Assembly: GCA_031761405.1 (NCBI GenBank)
Contig: JASEVX010000011.1
Span: 42,016,411-42,080,410, forward strand
Direction of reading: 5' to 3'
DNA length: 64,000 nt
DNA from: Serripes groenlandicus
Lineage: Eukaryota > Mollusca > Bivalvia > Cardiida > Cardiidae
Shown: positions 54,654 to 64,000 of the stretch, piece after piece
Position numbering within the stretch: position 1 is the stretch's first letter
Layout of the letters: every line of letters begins with the position of its first letter
Program-made: the position numbers and the translations under genes
The notes under the pieces: generated by a model
Told to the model about the DNA's origin: nothing
What the model saw: only the letters and a program-made list of their open reading frames with translations
Databases searched by the model: none

Positions 54654-56231
54654 TATGCGATGTCGTCAGATGTCGTCAGAACCAATATGCGTTCAACAAA
54701 GTATTTTGGTCTGAATTTAATGAGATTGAGGTGGTTTATAAGACGGAACATTCCCCGGAAATACCGGATATTGGATATAGATCAAACGAGCGTGCTTCAG
54801 ACAGATACAGAAAAGGGTCGATTGGGGATATGGTTGCACTACAAACAGCAAATCCTTTATATACGCACGCACCACCCTCTCACTATAGTAGTTACTGTCC
54901 GTTTCCATGTACGAGCTAATCCAGATGTAACGTAACACTAGGATTTCATTTCCATTTCGAAAATAAGTGGTACTGCTATTAAATAAATAAACATAATTCA
55001 CAGAAATGAATTTTATTGTAAAATAAGACCTCTAGCCCAGAATACGATTAATCTGTTCATTATATCTATTCTATTATCATTTCATTATCATGTTATTATG
55101 ATTTACAATAGATACATAAACATGTTAAAACATTTGTCCATTTTTCAATTGTCGTGACTATAGCATAGTATCACATTCCGGTATAATATTGTTATCAAAT
55201 GACTTAGATATATGATTTATTCAACACCATTTATAATTATAAATTGTTCCCTATCGTAAAATGCTCTTTTTAAGAAGTGAGTACCACTATGTTACTATGC
55301 TGTCAGACATAATGAGCATATGTGTAGACAAGTTGTTTTATTGAAACAGCCGGCCTAGAAACATTCTCGTCTTATGTGGCTATAAATTTCACAAACTATT
55401 ATAACCTTTGTTGTGATCCCGTTGCGTAGATGCAATAAGTTGCAAGAGGGGCTCAATTTAATTTCCGATCGATCTGTATTTCTTGATTGAACAAGGGAAT
55501 ATGAGCTACGTCATGTGATGGCATGTGTACTGCAGTCATGTTTCAGTCTACACTACCCCACTCATAGACGCATGTTCACGCATCAGCAGCAGACGACTAT
55601 TAAAAACATTGTGAACAAAAAAAAATACTCTAAAATAATGAGTTAAACTTAATGTGTTATACTATCGGGTAAAGGGTAAATATTTTCAAGTACGCGCGAG
55701 AGGACACGTGCGCTCGGTTTCACTTTAAACCCTTTACCAAATGTATCAGAATATTCAGTATACTTTTAAAAACATTATGCCATAAGAAGATATTGTTCAA
55801 AGTGAGATTGTCAATAGGTTTGATTACATATCTTCCATTTCGTCTGCTACATAATTGTTCGTATGTTGGAAAGGCAGGATTAAAACCTTGAGAACAAGGG
55901 TTAATAGCGAAAATAGAAATGGTCCATTTTATGATACTTTGTCGTTTCTTTTTGTACATGGATGAATTTCCTAAACGCGTATACTTTTACCAGTATCCTG
56001 CTGTCATGCCTGAATAGAAACTACAATTGCAAACAATGTAGAACAAGATCAGCTAATCTTGATCTACATAGTTTTCGCTTCTCAATAGTAAGTATAAATT
56101 ATTCTATAAATTTAACGGAACCTCATTATTGTGATTATACAATGTGATTGAATTCGTAGGGATAAGAGTAAATATGAACTTTCGATGTGGTCTAGTTGTC
56201 GATTGTTCGAAAATGAGAGTTACATATGCCT

Positions 56232-56880
56232 CAGTCACATTTGCCGCGACGGCCGTGTGGTCTAAAATATCTACGGCCAACAGCAAATATAGGGCCACCG
56301 CAGCATTCCCACGGTCACATACGGTAGCAGTCACATATGTAGGTTAGCCACACGGCGTATACTTAATTTGAGAAGACAGAAAACCTGCGGCTGCCGTACG
56401 GTCTTTGGAGTGATGTCGCACGGTCGTCTAATGGTGTATATGCGGACAAAAACCAAGGTAGACGCAAAGTATATAACTGGTATATATACCTGCTCCACGC
56501 ATGGCGCAGACTGCCACGGGGGCCGTACGGATGGCGTGCGTCGGCCTTGCGTTGTCCGCAGGGTGTGCCACATACCACAAAGCCACCGTACAGGCACCGT
56601 AGGGCTGCCTTAATGCTGCCACGGCAATTGTTGGGGGGGGGGGGGGGGTGCTCCGCAAAAGTCAATTGTAATTCATAAGATCCAAGGGCAGTCGTACGGC
56701 AAATGTAAGGTCACCGTACGCCGCGCAATAATCCCAAGGTAACCCTACGGCCTGTAAAATATAGGGATACGCACTAGCGTGATTCTGAGGCCACCGCAGA
56801 TCTTCTGCGGCCGCCGCATGTATTTCTCGATTTCGGGGTTCTACGGTCGCTGTATCCTCGCCGTAGAGCAAATGTGACTG
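56232..56880. repeat. GC-rich element with CAGTCACATTTGC inverted ends, copy B only
   Basis: 649 bp, ending GCAAATGTGACTG. Copy A has no such insert at about 48165, but the flanks differ too much to read a target duplication. The interior is unusually GC- and CpG-rich, with many CCGTACGG- and CCGCAG-type words and a run of about 18 G at 56633-56650. No coding frame I trust. Confidence 0.75.
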
Positions 56881-57189
56881 AAATATTACAAGTACCTGAT
56901 TTCCGTCGAATACATTACCCAGTTACCGAATTTCGAAAAGATTGAGGAAAATGGAGAAATTGGTAATTATGAATTATTTCTCTTTTTTACAATATTTTAA
57001 ACTCAGGATTAATCTGAAACTTACCTATTTTCATATTAAACATGTTTTCAAAACTGGCTATGTTACTGTAAAATACCATATCAATTTAATTTGGTCATTT
57101 AATGGGTCATTGTTATAAAGGACTAAGATAGGGAAGTTTACTCTTCACCATATAAAGGATAACTGCGTTTGACTCGCAGTTAAAGTGTG

Positions 57190-57683
57190 TATTTCACCCT
57201 TTCAAAACTAACAACAAACCTACAGCAGAAGACTTTGAAAACATGTAGGCAAAAAAAGAGGAAAATCTATAAACATTGAAGAGTTTACAACATTGTGGCA
57301 AAAGGAGAAACTGCTCCTTATAAGTAATTTCTACTTTTGTTACTATGTTTTCAAAAGTCGCCCGCTGTGCAAGCATAGGAGCGCATCTCTGCAGGTGGGA
57401 TAACGTTTTATAACAGTTATTAACTTTACAAAACTGTAGATGGTACTTTTATTGTTTAACCCTTTCCCTCATACAATAAATCTGCAGCAGACGACTTTGA
57501 AAATATATTGACAAAAGTAGGAAACATCTCTATAAATGAGAGAACAATGATAAAATAACGTTGAAAACATTGTGGCAAAAGGTAAAATTGCCCATGATAA
57601 GCAATTAATCTTTTCGTCACACCACTTTAAAAGTCGTCTGTTGTAGAGACCTCAGAAAAAGTCTGTATGTGGGAAAGGGTTAA
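57190..57683. repeat. Two CCCTTTCCC/TTAA MITE copies, intact arrangement
   Basis: 57190-57400 (diverged) and 57456-57683 (TTAA at both ends). Confidence 0.82.
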
Positions 57684-58009
57684 TGACAAACATCAGACTT
57701 CATATATTGGCCTGTACTTGGAACATTATTCTTATCATCTTATTTTTATACAGGGTTTGTTTATTGATTGCAAATCAATATAATGTTGACTGAACATTGC
57801 GAAATTAGCACAGCAGCAAGGATACAAAGTGTAAATAACATTAATGGATCAGGAGATACAGGATAAACATAGAATACAGTAAACACTTTGTATTCGTCGA
57901 CGACCCTTCGCCTGTCCATAATCTATGCGATATCTTTTATTAATATGCCTTTCTTTAGATATGACAGACTGGCATTTTATTCTCAACTTCAGTGTCAGCT
58001 GGCGAGTCC

Positions 58010-59281
58010 TCAATGGTTACTCTTTGTGGTGTTTATGGTACACAGTGAGGTTTTGGTAGATTTTCTTTGGAAGATACTTCCCAATGACCTTGACCTTGAC
58101 CTTGATGTCGAGTCATTTGCACTTCCGCGTCGGTCGGGGATTCCCCTATGTAGGTTACACAGTTTGAAGCATTTTAAACCGAAGATTAGTTGTTTGACAC
58201 CTTGTCTGAACTTCTTATTCATGACTATATAGATCCAGAAGTTGGCATGGAAACTAAGGACGAGTAAAACTTCGTAAGCGCTCCTGAATCGCCGTCTGGT
58301 GATTAAGGTCAACGGTGTAACACCGACCGCCTGGGCAAGGTGCTTTGATACCTCAACCAATCGGTAAATTCCGTACATCATTTCCGGGATAAGGAATACA
58401 ATAACAATGGCAAGAACAACTGATAGTACCCGCTTGTTTTCCGCCTCACGATTTTTAGCAGCACGTACGCCCAGCGACCTCTTTACTACTTTCGAAGAAA
58501 ACAGGCTTTTTATCATCAATGCGGTCATTGTAAGCAATAAAACACATGGTATGAAATGCATCAGGTGGAATGCCGACCACATGTAGAAGCAGCCATCTTT
58601 ACAATGATTTTCTAAATTCCAAACACATTGGTATTCATATTTATAATTAATATAATTATAAACGCTTTTCAAGTGAGCTCCTACAGCGTGATATAGGTGG
58701 GCCAATGGAGATAACACAACAATAACTGCGATCATGTAGCCGGTTTTCTTAATTGTGAAGTAGCGATTTGCCTTGAACGGATATCTGACCAGCACCATTC
58801 TTTGAAATGCTAGAAGCACGGTCAGCCAAATTGACATCGTATGAAACCCTCTGGACAGAAAGTACCTCAAAAACATAAAAGTTTTGCATAACGCGGCGGT
58901 CATTTCAACTCGGTCGGAAACTCCCGAGTTTCCTTCGTTGGCATAGATGTAGCCTATAGGGATGGTAACCAGCCCAGTGAGGGCGTCACTGCATGCAATA
59001 ACAGTGAGAATCAAGTTGGTGGACGTACGCATCTTCTTGTGGATGAGCACCAGGATGACCAGGATGTTGGCAATGGTTGTTAGACATATAAGCGGAGTCC
59101 AGAAGTAAAGAAACATTGGCCTTTCAAAGTTGAACGTCTTGTAGTAGTATATCTCGTGTGTTAGATCGTCGTAGTATTCGTCGTAGTTGTATCCGTCGTA
59201 CGACGAGTCGTTGACTCCGTGATCAACATCGGGATCAACGGGTTCCTTGGAGTCGTTATAAGGTGCATGCGACATATTCAT
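58010..59281 (-). CDS. Rhodopsin-like GPCR, tandem copy B, intronless, shortened tail
   Basis: 423 residues, ATG at 59281, TGA at 58010-58012. About 94% identical to the receptor at 49141-50484, with the same seven segments, AFQR at the end of TM3 and NFWIY in TM7. Two length differences: five fewer residues in the Asp/Tyr-rich N-terminus, and a 2-bp deletion near 58016 relative to copy A (ATGGTTACTC against ATGGTGTTACTC) that shifts the frame and ends the protein at KSNH, losing 20 C-terminal residues. Substitutions gather in the second extracellular loop, while about 100 residues from before TM6 through TM7 are identical, so the gene looks functional rather than decayed. The missing tail could change arrestin binding or trafficking. 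Whether both copies are expressed cannot be told from sequence. Confidence 0.92.
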   Translation of the reverse strand: MNMSHAPYNDSKEPVDPDVDHGVNDSSYDGYNYDEYYDDLTHEIYYYKTFNFERPMFLYFWTPLICLTTIANILVILVLIHKKMRTSTNLILTVIACSDALTGLVTIPIGYIYANEGNSGVSDRVEMTAALCKTFMFLRYFLSRGFHTMSIWLTVLLAFQRMVLVRYPFKANRYFTIKKTGYMIAVIVVLSPLAHLYHAVGAHLKSVYNYINYKYEYQCVWNLENHCKDGCFYMWSAFHLMHFIPCVLLLTMTALMIKSLFSSKVVKRSLGVRAAKNREAENKRVLSVVLAIVIVFLIPEMMYGIYRLVEVSKHLAQAVGVTPLTLITRRRFRSAYEVLLVLSFHANFWIYIVMNKKFRQGVKQLIFGLKCFKLCNLHRGIPDRRGSANDSTSRSRSRSLGSIFQRKSTKTSLCTINTTKSNH

Positions 59282-59396
59282 GTATTTGTTTCCGGCTTTT
59301 TAGAACTAATATACCTAGGAAAAATATACAACGCAGAGGATTATTCTCCGAGCAAAAGCACTGAAAAAATATAAAGTTCTTTGTAAACATATGATT

Positions 59397-59575
59397 GATT
59401 GATTGTTTGGTGTTTTACACCCGCTTTCAACACTATTTCAGTTATATCACGGTGTTTCTTTGGTAAGTTACAAGTACTAATGGTCCATTTATCCTGACAC
59501 CAGCCCTGTCAGTCGTAATGCTAATCAAGCAACCCTGAACGCCAAGGTTGGAGCCATTACTATCATTGTCTTTTG
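59397..59575 (-). repeat. tRNA-derived SINE, family B (copy B counterpart)
   Basis: Same site as 50590-50770. Confidence 0.8.
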
Positions 59576-59610
59576 TAAATAAGCGTTGAGTAGAGATTTC
59601 GTGCGGGTTT

Positions 59611-59830
59611 TAACCTTTTCCCACATACATACGTTTTCTGAGGCCTCTGCACCAGACGACCTTTGTAAACATTGACGCAAAATGAGAAATTGCTAATAAT
59701 TAGCAAATTCTCCTTTTGCCACAACGTTTTCAAATATATTTAATAGCTTAATATCCATCTATGGAGTTGTTTATGCTTTTGACATGGTGGTTTCAAAGAC
59801 GTATATTTACTGTATGTGGGAAAGGGTTAA
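59611..59830. repeat. CCCTTTCCC MITE (copy B counterpart)
   Basis: Keeps TTTTCCCACATACATACG at the left and GTGGGAAAGGGTTAA at the right. Confidence 0.8.
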
Positions 59831-59959
59831 GATCAAATCCTTAAACATTTATCTGCATTACAAGTTCCGCTTGCCTAGTTATTTATGGTACAGTACACTG
59901 ACTGACCTTGTTATTTAGCTAAAAATACATACATGAATTCAGCCTATTTCGGGGGACCA

Positions 59960-60242
59960 CTCGATAGCTCGAGACAATTACTGTAAATCCAGGGGTTGTG
60001 AGTTCGAACCCAAGCTCGGCCAACATTCTTTCCGACGTTTGACAAAAGGCATTGTGACAAGTGTCATTCGTCTTCCATCAATGGAATTATAGTCTATGTA
60101 GAATAGCAGCCAGTTACTTGGAAATGATGTTGTGTTGATTACTGGTATGAGAAAGCGAGGAAACACATGAGTAGGTGAGTAGGTGAACTGGCCGCCGTTG
60201 AAAATTGTTGAAAACGGCGTTAAACCCCAACCAATCAATCGA
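59960..60242 (+). repeat. tRNA-derived SINE, family A (copy B counterpart)
   Basis: Slightly more complete than the copy A version: it retains CGTCTTCCATCAATGG, lost in part in A. Confidence 0.82.
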
Positions 60243-60693
60243 GACGGTCCCATTCGACTTTTCGAGATATTGCGAGTTCAGCGTAGTAAAGCTAAACAGG
60301 AATCAACACCATCGGATGTTTTAATTACTTTAAGACACACAATGCTGATTTTAAGTGTTTGCAAATATCTCAATATTGCCATTGGTACTGAAAGAGTTTG
60401 TCTGCAATGTTTTCAAAAACCATCCGCGATGTCGTCTGTCTCCGGGATAGAATAAAATGAATACAATTGTTACATATATACGGAAAAGGTGTTACCGTCG
60501 ATAACAGTTTGAATGACGGATTTCCTTACTATGCAGGGATAACACTTCATCTGAATGACCCTATAAGCTAGATTTAATGATGCATCATATTTGAACCGCT
60601 TACCACGAAAAGGGATCTTAGTACATCTGCAAACAGCCAAGACCATACGGGTAATCTCGCCGGGGTCATCACTGTCCCAATCTGACCATATTT

Positions 60694-60957
60694 AGATTGA
60701 TTGATTAGGGTTTAACGCCGTATTCAACAATTGTTCAGTCATATCGCGGCGACCAGTTCAGCTACTCGTGTGTTTCCAGTAATCCACACAACGATCTTAA
60801 CAAGCAACTGTCTGCTTTTCCACATAGACTATTGGCCCATTGGTGGAAGACGAATGACGCTTGTCAAAATTACTTTTGTCAAACGAGCTGAGATTTTAAC
60901 TCACAACCTCTGGATTGACAGCCCGCGTCGCTAACGACTGAGCTACCGAGGCTCGTA
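60694..60957 (-). repeat. tRNA-derived SINE, family A (copy B counterpart)
   Basis: Nearly identical to 51944-52205. Confidence 0.85.
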
Positions 60958-61454
60958 CATATTTAGAAGAGCCGTAGATATAACTTCCGATGATTAGCAG
61001 GGGGTAATTCTTTCACTGCCACGCCCCTTCAAACGAGAACAGTGAATGCAAAAAGAACAGTTTGCGCCTGAATTGGTTCATTTAATCCCCTTTCCGTCTT
61101 ATAACAAATCTGCAGCAGTTTCAGATGCTTATGACGTATTATTAACACAAGACTTGGGAGTGAATTACTTGGAAATGTAATAATGTAACCCTTTCCCACA
61201 TACGACGCTTTCTGACGCCACTGCATTAGACAACTTTTTAAGTCGATGTGGCAAAATGAAGAATTGGTCATAATGATTTCAGAAGCGCTTCCACGCAAAG
61301 TATTATCACACTTCTATTGGTTTAAAGTAATCAATTGTGCTGATCCCTGAGAAAAATAATGAGCGTTTCAATATTCGTTACACCAAAAATGACAATGCAC
61401 AAAAGTATAATCCAATTTACTAAAGCGAAAACAATTCTGAACAGAGTATGAGGA

Positions 61455-61880
61455 GTTAGCAATATTTTGTAAATGAAAATGCTGGTTAACGGATAAACAA
61501 ACATATACATATATATACTATGTGTAACAAACTAATTGTAGCATTTTTAAAACTGAACAATGAATACATGTATAATTATTATTTGTGTACAACTATATAA
61601 AAAGACCAAACAATAATTCCGAATTGGACGCAGCAGCCAAAGTTCTACATACAACTCATATCTTTAAACAATTTTGAAAGAGGGCCACAAAAAAACCATT
61701 CGTGTAAAGTTTGGTTAAAATGTGTGCAGTGGATTGGGAGGAGACGTCATTTTTACCCGTTTTCTAATGCCGCTTGGTTGCTATGTTTTACAAACAATCA
61801 ATATGTCTATAACAATTATTGTAGAGTGTCACTCACGGAACATTTCTACCAAATTATATAGGAATCTGACAATTCGATAC
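61455..61880. other. Copy B-specific spacer
   Basis: No gene. Absent at the matching place in copy A (about 52920); its second half resembles 44460-44700 upstream of copy A. Confidence 0.6.
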
Positions 61881-64000
61881 TATAGGTTATTGCATCAATA
61901 GGGGACAATATTGTGTTGGCCGAGTTCCTTCGGCTGAGTTGCCCGGGCTTGCAAGGGCAGAACACCGCCGAAGGAACGAGTCCCAACACAATAGATTCCC
62001 ACAATCATGCAGTAACCTTTTTATTGTATAATTTTATATTGGCTATTTAAATTTGTCGTTTTGTAGTTTAAACACGTCACCATTTAGAAAAGTAACACTC
62101 GTTTTGGGATTGTTGAGCTAAATAAACATTAACGATGTAATTATTCTCTCATTTCCGATGGTTGCTAGGGTCGAGGAAAATATAGTTTACGATCCGCCAT
62201 TGTTGTCATTGTTGTCGACTCGAAATTGAATCGTCGACAAAATGATGTGTAACTCTTTTTCTATACAGTGTTTTCCATTAAGAACTCGAGTATTCTATTA
62301 TTCTGGTATTTACGCCTGGATATTTGTGTTCTTTATTACAATTTAGATGCCCCTTTTGATCTCGCAGTATGTTCAGTAAAGCGAACACACGTTTTCTAAA
62401 GGCCTACTGCGTTGATAAACTTCACATCGGAGTATAACAAAACAAATCTGAAGACCTACCTTTAAAACAATCATTTGCTTAATCATGTATGTCTATCGAG
62501 TTTTCACTACATGTACGTGTCATCTATTAAAGATGTACCAAACAACGTACCATGAACAGTATAAGCACGGTTTTTTCCTAGGACTATCAAGGACTTGAAC
62601 CCCCTTCCTCCGGACTTTGCGATGATTACGTCTGTAGACTGATTCAAGTCCCGTCTGTATTGATACACAGCCTAAACCAACACAGATTGTTCTTGTTTTA
62701 ATTTTTATTTTTAATTTGTAAATATGCCTAATTAGTTGTTACTACCATTTTGATTGTTTTACCTGCCTGCTATGCACAAAGCCCAAAGTATCAAAGTAGA
62801 AGTAGAAGTTAGCTGGTCTCTAAATCATCGGAGTTTGGATGAGAGCGCTTTGTAACGTTACTGTATGGAAAATAATAGTTCCGTTCTTAGCAGCACATGT
62901 AAAAGATCTGAGTGCAATATCAAAAAGGAACAATATCAAACTATACAATAAGACATTTTATTGTATCCTTCCATGTTCCAGTTGGTAAAAGGATTCAATA
63001 TCAGTTGATATTGCACGCATTGATAGTGCACTCGGATCTTTTTCACGTAATGCTAAGGAGGGAACCATTTCCATACAGTAACGTTACAAAGCGCTCTCAT
63101 CCAGCCTGTCATACTTTAGAGACCAACTTCTCCTTCTACTTTGTTATTGTCAGAGTTTAGTGCATCGCAGGGAAGTGGTTAAAACAGCTAATTAGGCATA
63201 TTTACAAATATAAATGAAATAAAAAACATCTGTGTTGTTTAGGCCGTGTATTAATGTAGACGGGACTTGAATCAGTTTACAGATGTGTTCCGCGCAAGGT
63301 TCGACTCTCTGATAGTCCGAGGGAAAAGCTGTGCTTATACGGTTCGTAGTAAATTGTTTTGTACATCTTTTATAGATGACACGTAGTGAAAAATCGATAG
63401 ACATACACAAAACTTATAGCGTTAGCTTTGCTAGTAAATAGCTACGTCGTTTCTGGCGTAATTATGTGACGTGTACATCAATAATATTGCTCGATTGTTG
63501 TTTTGATTGTCGTTGACGATCTATTATAAGTGTATCAACAAATAAAGAGGGATTCATAACTGCTATGCTGAATAAGCAAATGATTGATTTAAAGGTAGGT
63601 CTTCCGATTGGTTTTGTTATCCTCCGATGTGAAGTTTATCAACGCAGTAGCCTTTATATGTATATAACAGATGTGTGTTCGCTTTACTGAATATACTGCG
63701 AGGTCAAAAGGCCCCTTTAAACGGGCATCTATATCGTAAATACAAGAATAAGAGAATACACGAGTGCTTAATGGAAAACACTGTTAGAAAAGGCGTTACA
63801 CATTATTTTTCTCGACGATTTAATTTCGAGTCGACAATAATGGCGGTTCGTAAATTATATTTTCCACGACCTTGGCAACCATCGGAAAGGAGGGAATAAT
63901 TGCGCGAAATATCGTTAATGTTTATTTATCTAAACAATCCAAAACGTGTTAATTTTCTAAATTTGTGACATGTTTAAAACAAACAAAACGACAAATTTAA
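61881..64000. repeat. P foldback element, copy B (right end outside the window)
   Basis: Left arm 61881-62485 is the reverse complement of 54030-54653 and of 63565 onward. Between the arms lies the inner palindrome 62490-63412. The outer end AGGTTATTGCAT is shared with the copy A right end. By comparison with copy A it should end near 64190. No coding capacity. Confidence 0.82.

Larger units (their letters stand above)
54652..64000. repeat. Tandem segmental duplication, copy B (runs off the window)
   Basis: Colinear with 44897-54651, with GPCR start codons 8797 bp apart. Extra relative to A: the CAGTCAC element at 56232 and an inverted P arm at about 61455-62490. Confidence 0.92.

Noticed and set aside
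54660..54935. Open frames at the start of both tandem copies (about 44977-45234 and 54660-54935)
   Set aside because: The frames shift relative to each other between copies (single-base indels), and no family is recognisable; they lie in a dispersed repeat.
56331..56665. Open frames on both strands in the GC-rich insert
   Set aside because: GC- and CpG-rich DNA has few stops; frames overlap on both strands and show no domain.
58010..58232. Reading copy B GPCR as a pseudogene because of the 2-bp deletion
   Set aside because: Only the last 20 residues are lost; the seven-helix core is intact and changes in TM6-TM7 are synonymous.

Overview
This is a metazoan nuclear window: AT-rich, dense in interspersed repeats, with spliced and intronless genes and no bacterial-style operons. 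The gene families, tRNA-derived SINEs whose 3' tails end in runs of TGATTGATT-like sequence, and many short palindromic elements suggest a mollusc, most likely a bivalve. That is inference; the sequence alone does not fix the species.

I can support four protein-coding genes. (1) A complete six-exon cytosolic sulfotransferase on the + strand, spread from 640 to 13761. Its exons join in frame to 287 residues with every PAPS-binding motif present; its five introns are full of repeats. (2) An intronless rhodopsin-like GPCR on the - strand (27547-28878). (3, 4) Two further intronless GPCRs of the same family on the - strand (49141-50484 and 58010-59281), about 94% identical. They lie in a tandem duplication with a period of about 8.8-9.8 kb (copy A about 44897-54651, copy B about 54652 to past the window end). 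Relics: a truncated RecQ-type helicase ORF inside the sulfotransferase's first intron and a decayed Tc1/mariner-like fragment near 35.6 kb.

Layout. 1-14 kb: sulfotransferase gene. 14-16.8 kb: repeat-rich downstream DNA with a local duplication of sulfotransferase 3' sequence. 16.77-22.66 kb: a giant palindrome whose arms are ordered arrays of a ~104-bp satellite (about 29 and about 18 units) around a core of short GATATC-rich units. 22.66-27.5 kb: small repeats and MITEs. 27.5-28.9 kb: first GPCR. 29-44.9 kb: gene-poor DNA with at least five tandem arrays (41-, 26-, 29- and ~210-bp monomers, and GT-rich DNA), SINEs and foldback elements. 44.9-64 kb: the tandem GPCR duplication, ending in a large nested foldback element.

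The repeats fall into recognisable families: a TTAA-flanked MITE with CCCTTTCCC ends (about 30 copies or fragments), a second TTAA-flanked MITE with CTCTTTCAGCGCC ends, a palindromic family with GCCGTCC ends, and at least three tRNA-derived SINE families. The tandem duplication works as a natural experiment: insertions in one copy meet empty sites in the other, which show the TTAA target duplications and a 14-bp SINE target duplication directly. The genes are not linked in one pathway; the sulfotransferase and the GPCRs are simply neighbours.
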